DNA of 45,686 nucleotides, taken from assembly GCA_023409975.1 (NCBI GenBank), contig JAEYQO010000043.1, positions 1 through 45,686 of the forward strand, given 5' to 3'. Of this stretch, positions 41,167 through 45,686 are shown one piece after another (the stretch's first letter is position 1; each line of letters starts with the position of its first letter). Below the pieces are notes generated by a model, which saw only the letters and a list, made by a program, of their open reading frames with translations, made no database searches and was not told the DNA's origin. A program made the position numbers and the translations under genes. The stretch comes from Bacteroidota bacterium. GTDB taxonomy: Bacteria; Bacteroidota; Bacteroidia; Chitinophagales; Chitinophagaceae.

Positions 41167-41607
41167 ATGATCGCGATACCGTTTGAAAACAGAATACTCC
41201 GTCTAAGAAAGACTGGTGAGAAAACGCAGGTCTTCGATCGGATAAGAAAACGATGGGTGGTGCTCAGCCCGGAAGAACATGTGCGTCAGATCCTGATCTT
41301 ATATCTCACAGAGGATCTTCAATACCCGGCTTCACTGATAGCTGTTGAAAAGAAGATTATGGTTGGCTCCCGCAGCAAGCGTTACGATCTGGTTGTCTAT
41401 GGTCCTGATCATCGGCCCTGGATGCTGGTGGAATGCAAGGAACCCGCTGTTCCCATTACTGAGCAGACTTTATTCCAACTGATCACCTACCATAGCGCTA
41501 TAGCCTGCAAATACTGGCTATTGAGCAACGGACACCAAAACTTTTGCGCAGAAGTAACTGAAGGGCGTCAGATTAAATGGCTTACAGAGTTACCGGCTTA
41601 TCGTTGA
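41167..41607 (+). CDS. HsdR N-terminal-type PD-(D/E)XK protein, stand-alone
   Basis: A 146-residue protein equal to the N-terminal nuclease domain of type I restriction HsdR. The PD-(D/E)XK core is visible as Asp74 in KRYDLVVYG and Glu89-x-Lys91 in MLVECKEP, with Gln and Tyr in the following helix (LFQLITYHSAIA). There is no helicase domain and no hsdM or hsdS nearby. Such stand-alone proteins are frequent in Bacteroidota, and their role is unknown; a housekeeping nucleic-acid function is as likely as defence. Its last 18 bp overlap the converging S41 protease gene. Confidence 0.88.
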   Translation: MIAIPFENRILRLRKTGEKTQVFDRIRKRWVVLSPEEHVRQILILYLTEDLQYPASLIAVEKKIMVGSRSKRYDLVVYGPDHRPWMLVECKEPAVPITEQTLFQLITYHSAIACKYWLLSNGHQNFCAEVTEGRQIKWLTELPAYR

Positions 41608-43236
41608 AGAATAAGTATCGTTCTTCAGTGCTTTTAATGCGGTCTGCAGAATCCGATCTCTCTGAGAATAAACGGTGTAGTAACCGTTATTTCTATACAG
41701 ATAGCGCGCTAACTGTGCCTTCAACTGAAGTTCGAAGTAGGATCGGCTTGCAGGATCTTTAAGCACTTGCTGTAGAGATGCATCTAATTCCGAAGGTACT
41801 TTTTGTTGGAACTCTTTGATTAGCGGATCTGCATTAAACTCATTTTTAAAGCTGTCAACGCCCGGGAAGCGCTTCCTTAAAACTGGTCTGTTTTTGATAA
41901 AGTAATCCCAGATGATATCTCTGCTCGATTCGCTAAAGACAAGGTTGATAATCTTTGAATTTAGTCTCAGCGTGTCGAAAGGAACGAATATATCCGGCGT
42001 AATCCCACCACTGGCATAAACAGGCCTCTTATTGGAAGTAAAATAGGTTGTGGTATCGAATGGCGTTATACTGTCGGTTCCATGAAACTCACCCGAATCA
42101 AATCGTTTCAGGAAATCCTCCGTATATGCCTCTCTTCCCTTCGCATAGGAACGCTGAATACTTCTTCCTGAAGGTGTATAGTACTTCGCAACGGTTAATC
42201 TCAACGCAGCCCCATCTTCCATCTCGTATTGCTCCTGAACCAGGCCCTTTCCGTAGGTTCTGCGCCCCACCACAATTCCTCGATCCCAGTCTTGCACAGC
42301 ACCCGCCAATACCTCACTGGCTGAAGCCGAGCTCTCATCGACCAAAATCGCCAGTCTACCGTCTTCGAATAATCCTTTCTCCCCTGCCAGGTATTCATTT
42401 CTCGGTGAGCGGCGGCCTTCAGTATAAACGATTAGTTTATCTCCCGAAAGCAACTCGTCAGCAATTAATGTCGCGTCTTCAAGGTATCCGCCGGGATTCT
42501 GCCTCAGGTCCACAATCAACGATTTCATTCCCTTCTTTTGCAGCGACTTCATTGCTGACATAAACTCATCGTAGGTTGTCGCACTAAACCGGTTGATCTT
42601 AATGTATCCAACTTCCTGATCCAGCATGATACTCGCTTCAACGCTATGAAGGGGGATGACGTTACGCTCAATAACAACCTTCTTCTTGTAATTCGTATCC
42701 GATGGTTGTAAGGTAACCACCACTTTACTATGCTGTTTACCCCTCAGCATCCTGATAATTCTGTCGGATGTGATTCCTGTCCCTGCGACTACACTATCCT
42801 CCACTTTTATCAGTTTATCACCGATATCAACACCCGCCCGCTGCGCTGGACCGTTATCTATAACCTGGGTTACCTGTATCGTATCCCTAATGATGGAAAA
42901 CTCAACGCCAATTCCAAAAAAGCTTCCTTCAAGATCTTCGTTGACTCCTTGTAGTTCCTCCGGAGTAATATAAACTGTATGGGGATCCAGATGACTCAAA
43001 ATGCCATTAACAGCATCCTTATAAAGATTATTTACATTTACGGAATCAACATACTTTTCACTGATAAGATCGATGATCTGTTCCAGCCTGTCATTCCTCT
43101 GAATGATGGTTTGAATATCTCTTTTATTACGCAGGGAATCCCTCAGATTAAACCCGAGAACCATCCCGAAAATCATCACAAACGAGAAAAGTAGAGGAGT
43201 CCAAACTTTTAACCTGCTGCCTCTTGGTTGATTCAT
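41590..43236 (-). CDS. S41-family C-terminal processing peptidase (CtpA-like)
   Basis: A 548-residue periplasmic protease. An uncleaved-anchor-like N-terminal hydrophobic segment (11-30) is followed by a helical region, a PDZ domain (about 110-190, FFGIGVEFSI, AQRAGVDIGDKL) and the S41 catalytic domain with the nucleophile region VDESSASASEVLAGAV (299-314) and the general-base Lys330 in RRTYGKGLVQEQ. The C-terminal extension of about 170 residues is typical for the long Bacteroidota forms. TAACTTTG on the minus strand (43254-43261) lies 17 nt upstream. Target proteins unknown. Confidence 0.94.
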   Translation of the reverse strand: MNQPRGSRLKVWTPLLFSFVMIFGMVLGFNLRDSLRNKRDIQTIIQRNDRLEQIIDLISEKYVDSVNVNNLYKDAVNGILSHLDPHTVYITPEELQGVNEDLEGSFFGIGVEFSIIRDTIQVTQVIDNGPAQRAGVDIGDKLIKVEDSVVAGTGITSDRIIRMLRGKQHSKVVVTLQPSDTNYKKKVVIERNVIPLHSVEASIMLDQEVGYIKINRFSATTYDEFMSAMKSLQKKGMKSLIVDLRQNPGGYLEDATLIADELLSGDKLIVYTEGRRSPRNEYLAGEKGLFEDGRLAILVDESSASASEVLAGAVQDWDRGIVVGRRTYGKGLVQEQYEMEDGAALRLTVAKYYTPSGRSIQRSYAKGREAYTEDFLKRFDSGEFHGTDSITPFDTTTYFTSNKRPVYASGGITPDIFVPFDTLRLNSKIINLVFSESSRDIIWDYFIKNRPVLRKRFPGVDSFKNEFNADPLIKEFQQKVPSELDASLQQVLKDPASRSYFELQLKAQLARYLYRNNGYYTVYSQRDRILQTALKALKNDTYSSTISR

Positions 43237-43253
43237 TACCTGGAAAATGAGCG

Positions 43254-43261
43254 CAAAGTTA
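43254..43261 (-). promoter_or_regulatory. Putative -7 element of the S41 protease gene
   Basis: TAACTTTG on the minus strand, 17 nt before the ATG at 43236. Confidence 0.5.
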
Positions 43262-43387
43262 CTTGCATTACCTGAATATCAATAATACTGAAAAATTAGT
43301 GCCCATCCGCTTCCCAGTCTTGGGGGAACGAAATCTTTTTAGGATATTGACTGTGACCACTGCAATTTTGTGAAATAAACATTTTAA

Positions 43388-44236
43388 ATGAGTTCTTTAT
43401 TGCTAGTCGAAAGCGGCTCAACGAAAACGGACTGGAGCCTCCTGCAAAGCTCAGGAGATTTAGTCCAGTTCAGAACCTCAGGAATTAACCCCTATCTCCA
43501 GTCAGCTGATACTATTTTAGAACTTCTGAAGAGTGAACTGTCCTGGGACAGATCTTTGATCGTCGATAGCATAGTATTCTATGGTGCGGGAGCAGGAAAC
43601 CTCTCACAACAAAACCTAATCAGCGAAGTCTTAAGGCGCTTCTTCGAAGTCAGAGAGATAGAAGTACATGGAGACATGATGGCTGCCGCCAGAGCCATGT
43701 GTGGCCAGGAAAAAGGCATTGTTTGTATATTGGGAACAGGAAGTAATTCTTGCTTCTACAATGGCAATACGATTCAGGAACAACAGGCCTCTCTGGGATA
43801 TATCGCAGGAGATGAAGGCAGTGGGAATTATATGGGCAAACGTATCCTCCAGTACTACGCCTATAACACCTTCGATGAGGAACTGAAAATGGCCTTCGAG
43901 ATGAAATTTGGAAATGACATTTCCAGGATTGTTACTCGTCTCTACGCGGAACCTTTTCCAAACAGATTTCTCGCCACCTTTGTGGAACTCCTAAAGGAGA
44001 ATCGCGGGCATTACATGGTAGAAAATATCGTGGAAGACTGCCTGAACGATTTCTTTCATTATCATATTCTCAAATACCGCCAGAGTTGGAAATATCCACT
44101 CTATTTCACCGGGTCTGTAGCAAGAGAATTTGAAGATATCCTCCAGACCTTATGCGATCAGTATGAACTGGAACTGGGTAAAATTGAAAAGAGCCCTATG
44201 CAAAATCTGATTGCCTTTCATAGAAGACTCCTCTGA
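43388..44236 (+). CDS. BadF/BadG-type N-acetylglucosamine kinase-like protein
   Basis: A 282-residue ASKHA-fold kinase. The phosphate-1 motif is in LVESGSTKTDWSLL (6-19), phosphate-2 in CILGTGSNSCFY and the following YIAGDEGSGNYMGKRIL, and the adenosine motif in LYFTGSVAREFEDIL. Bacteroidota homologues phosphorylate N-acetylglucosamine for amino-sugar recycling. Length is as expected for that group. It converges on the OmpA gene with a bidirectional terminator between them. The exact sugar is inferred from family only. Confidence 0.88.
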   Translation: MSSLLLVESGSTKTDWSLLQSSGDLVQFRTSGINPYLQSADTILELLKSELSWDRSLIVDSIVFYGAGAGNLSQQNLISEVLRRFFEVREIEVHGDMMAAARAMCGQEKGIVCILGTGSNSCFYNGNTIQEQQASLGYIAGDEGSGNYMGKRILQYYAYNTFDEELKMAFEMKFGNDISRIVTRLYAEPFPNRFLATFVELLKENRGHYMVENIVEDCLNDFFHYHILKYRQSWKYPLYFTGSVAREFEDILQTLCDQYELELGKIEKSPMQNLIAFHRRLL

Positions 44237-44281
44237 AGCAACACCACATAGAGACTCTTTTTCAATAAACTATTGGCAAAT

Positions 44282-44312
44282 AAAAAACCCGGGATAAACC
44301 CGGGTTCTTTAT
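44282..44312. terminator. Bidirectional terminator between GlcNAc-kinase-like and OmpA genes
   Basis: Perfect 8-base arms AACCCGGG and CCCGGGTT (44286-44293, 44299-44306) with loop ATAAA; A run on the left and CTTT on the right, so it can serve both converging genes. Confidence 0.88.
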
Positions 44313-44329
44313 TGTATATCACTTTAGAA

Positions 44330-45686
44330 TTAATTCCTTCTCAGGTTAGGGAACGGAGGAGCCACGTTAGATGGTCCTTCCTCACCTTCGTTTGCAGGAC
44401 GGTAGGTAACAGTATTCTCACTACCAGTTCCACCGTATTGGAAGATGAAGCGGTTACGGTCGATACCATGCCTGTCGCTCATGTGAGAGATAACAGCATT
44501 TACGCGATCCCAGCTACGCTGTTGTTGAACCTTGCTGGAATTACCGTTACCAACGATCACTACTTTACAGGTTGGATTGGCTTGCATCTGAGCAGCCAGG
44601 TTAGCCAATTGGTTCTGCATTGCAGAGTTGATAGAAGAACTGCTACCGGAGAAGCTCAGGCTACCTGCACCAATGTTAGGACAAGCAGAAGCCGCAGTGC
44701 CACAACCATCAGGACAAGGACATTTACCAACACCATCAGCATCAACTGGTTGACATTCTGTCGGAGTAATCAGTTGCTTATCACGGAAGTCAGGAACACC
44801 ATCACCATCAGTATCTAATGGACATCCCTTCGTATCTACCGCTACGCCAGCCGGAGTACCAGGACATTTGTCGAACTGATCAGCTACACCGTCACCGTCA
44901 GAATCAGACAAGATTGGATCAGGCAGACGCATATGACGAGGATCGCTAAGTTCGCTGTAAACGTGATCCAGAGGATTCACCCACCACAAAGGAAGAACGT
45001 TTTTGGCTTTGTTTCCGATGTTAAAGTTCAGACCAAGAGACAGGTAGTTGTAAAGATCATGCTCAGGAGAAAGACCACCGTCGGCTGACAGTTCGATACC
45101 ATCCATGTAATCTACGAAAGGCATACCGACCCTGTCTTCAATTGAAAGAACTACACGATCGCTGAGTTTAAATTGAAGACCCACACCCGCAGTGATGATA
45201 AAGTCAAAACGATCACGTACTCGGCTTTCAAAATCGCCATCCAGTTCATTTTCCAGCCACTCATTAACCGCCTCGCGCTCAGACCAGCTGGCAGGCCTTG
45301 GGTACCCTGGTGCTTGAGTGAAATCATATTGATTTCCATTAGCATCCTCACGGTCAACGAAAACGTCATAGTTATTCAATCCCAAACCGATGAGACCATA
45401 TAAGCTCATAACGTTACGTGCCTTGTAAAAGTTGATATTGTTTACAGCACCAACTAATTGAAGAGAAAACTCATCCATGCTGGTCCTGTAGTTATGAAAC
45501 ACCATAGTGTTATATCCTGCCCAAGCACGATTATTAGGATTAGTAGGACGATAATCCATACCAGTAGCACGGCCGTGGAGGTACTGGAAACGCATTGAGA
45601 AGGTATGACCCAGAGCCTTACGGACTGTCAGACCAAATCCCATCGCATCAAATGGTTTCTTTGCAGAAAACGGAGACTTAGTATTA
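44330..45686 (-). CDS. OmpA-family outer-membrane protein, 5' end cut by window edge
   Basis: Open to the right edge with no stop in frame, so the N-terminus and signal peptide are missing. The visible part has an OmpA-like beta-barrel (about the first 230 residues, VLSIEDRVGMPFVDYMDG, LYNYLSLGLNFNIG), then two thrombospondin type-3 calcium-binding repeats (DSDGDGVADQFDKCPGTPAG; DTDGDGVPDFRDK), a Cys-rich linker (KCPCPDGCGTAASACP), and a C-terminal OmpA/MotB-like domain (LANLAAQMQANPTCKVVIVG, QQRSWDRVNAVISHM, DRNRFIFQYGG) that would bind peptidoglycan. A structural anchor of the outer membrane is likely. The terminator at 44282-44312 follows it. Confidence 0.9.
   Translation of the reverse strand, partial: NTKSPFSAKKPFDAMGFGLTVRKALGHTFSMRFQYLHGRATGMDYRPTNPNNRAWAGYNTMVFHNYRTSMDEFSLQLVGAVNNINFYKARNVMSLYGLIGLGLNNYDVFVDREDANGNQYDFTQAPGYPRPASWSEREAVNEWLENELDGDFESRVRDRFDFIITAGVGLQFKLSDRVVLSIEDRVGMPFVDYMDGIELSADGGLSPEHDLYNYLSLGLNFNIGNKAKNVLPLWWVNPLDHVYSELSDPRHMRLPDPILSDSDGDGVADQFDKCPGTPAGVAVDTKGCPLDTDGDGVPDFRDKQLITPTECQPVDADGVGKCPCPDGCGTAASACPNIGAGSLSFSGSSSSINSAMQNQLANLAAQMQANPTCKVVIVGNGNSSKVQQQRSWDRVNAVISHMSDRHGIDRNRFIFQYGGTGSENTVTYRPANEGEEGPSNVAPPFPNLRRN

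Overview
The window looks like a chromosomal segment of a Bacteroidota (Bacteroidetes) bacterium, most likely of the Chitinophagaceae/Sphingobacteriia type. The reasons are promoters with the TAnnTTTG -7 element (sometimes with TTTG 18-20 bp upstream), two proteins with type IX secretion C-terminal tails, a TonB-dependent receptor, an OmpA/TSP3 protein, a small protein with a PIDGG membrane tail, a two-gene 5'-nucleotidase, and Bacteroidota-typical neighbourhoods (miaB - sigma-54 regulator - lptE - TPR gene - secG; amidase divergent from lptD). I see no insertion sequence, prophage, CRISPR array or integron. It is mostly housekeeping and envelope DNA.

Layout. 1-5.1 kb: an 11-bp-periodic tract, ribH, a LutA-like Fe-S protein, a dinucleotide-binding protein, osmC, a second 11-bp-periodic tract, prs and rplY (with a hairpin in its leader). 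5.2-11 kb: miaB, an AAA+/Fis sigma-54 activator without receiver, lptE, a TPR-like gene, secG, mltG. 11-17.2 kb: two lipoproteins, sugE-type exporter, membrane protein, EVE protein, frr, HesB/IscA protein, MORN-like protein, surE, amidase. 17.3-25 kb: lptD, a 2-oxoacid dehydrogenase E2, cupin, nhaA, and the split 5'-nucleotidase pair. 25-27 kb: dnaA, then tRNA-Ser(GCT) and tRNA-Pro(TGG). 27.2-36 kb: surface and signalling genes: an orphan histidine kinase, TonB receptor, T9SS-exported esterase, the PIDGG small protein and a 926-residue T9SS protein, then the third 11-bp-periodic tract. 36-45.7 kb: trhO divergent from peroxiredoxin/ahpD across a large dyad, a two-domain peptide-type ABC ATPase coupled to AMP nucleosidase, an HsdR-N-type protein, S41 protease, GlcNAc-kinase-like protein, and an OmpA protein cut by the right edge.

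Themes. The envelope set (lptE, lptD, mltG, amidase, secG, OmpA, T9SS cargo, TonB receptor) covers building and loading the outer membrane; ribH, prs, surE, the nucleotidase pair and AMP nucleosidase cover nucleotide/flavin metabolism; rplY, frr, miaB, trhO and the tRNAs serve translation. The least explained signals are the three intergenic tracts sharing an 11-bp period but not a sequence, the set of genes whose -7 element ends 4-5 nt before the ATG (predicted leaderless mRNAs), the hairpin before rplY, the dyad before the peroxiredoxin gene, and the PIDGG/T9SS gene pair. All calls are by eye; no database search was run.
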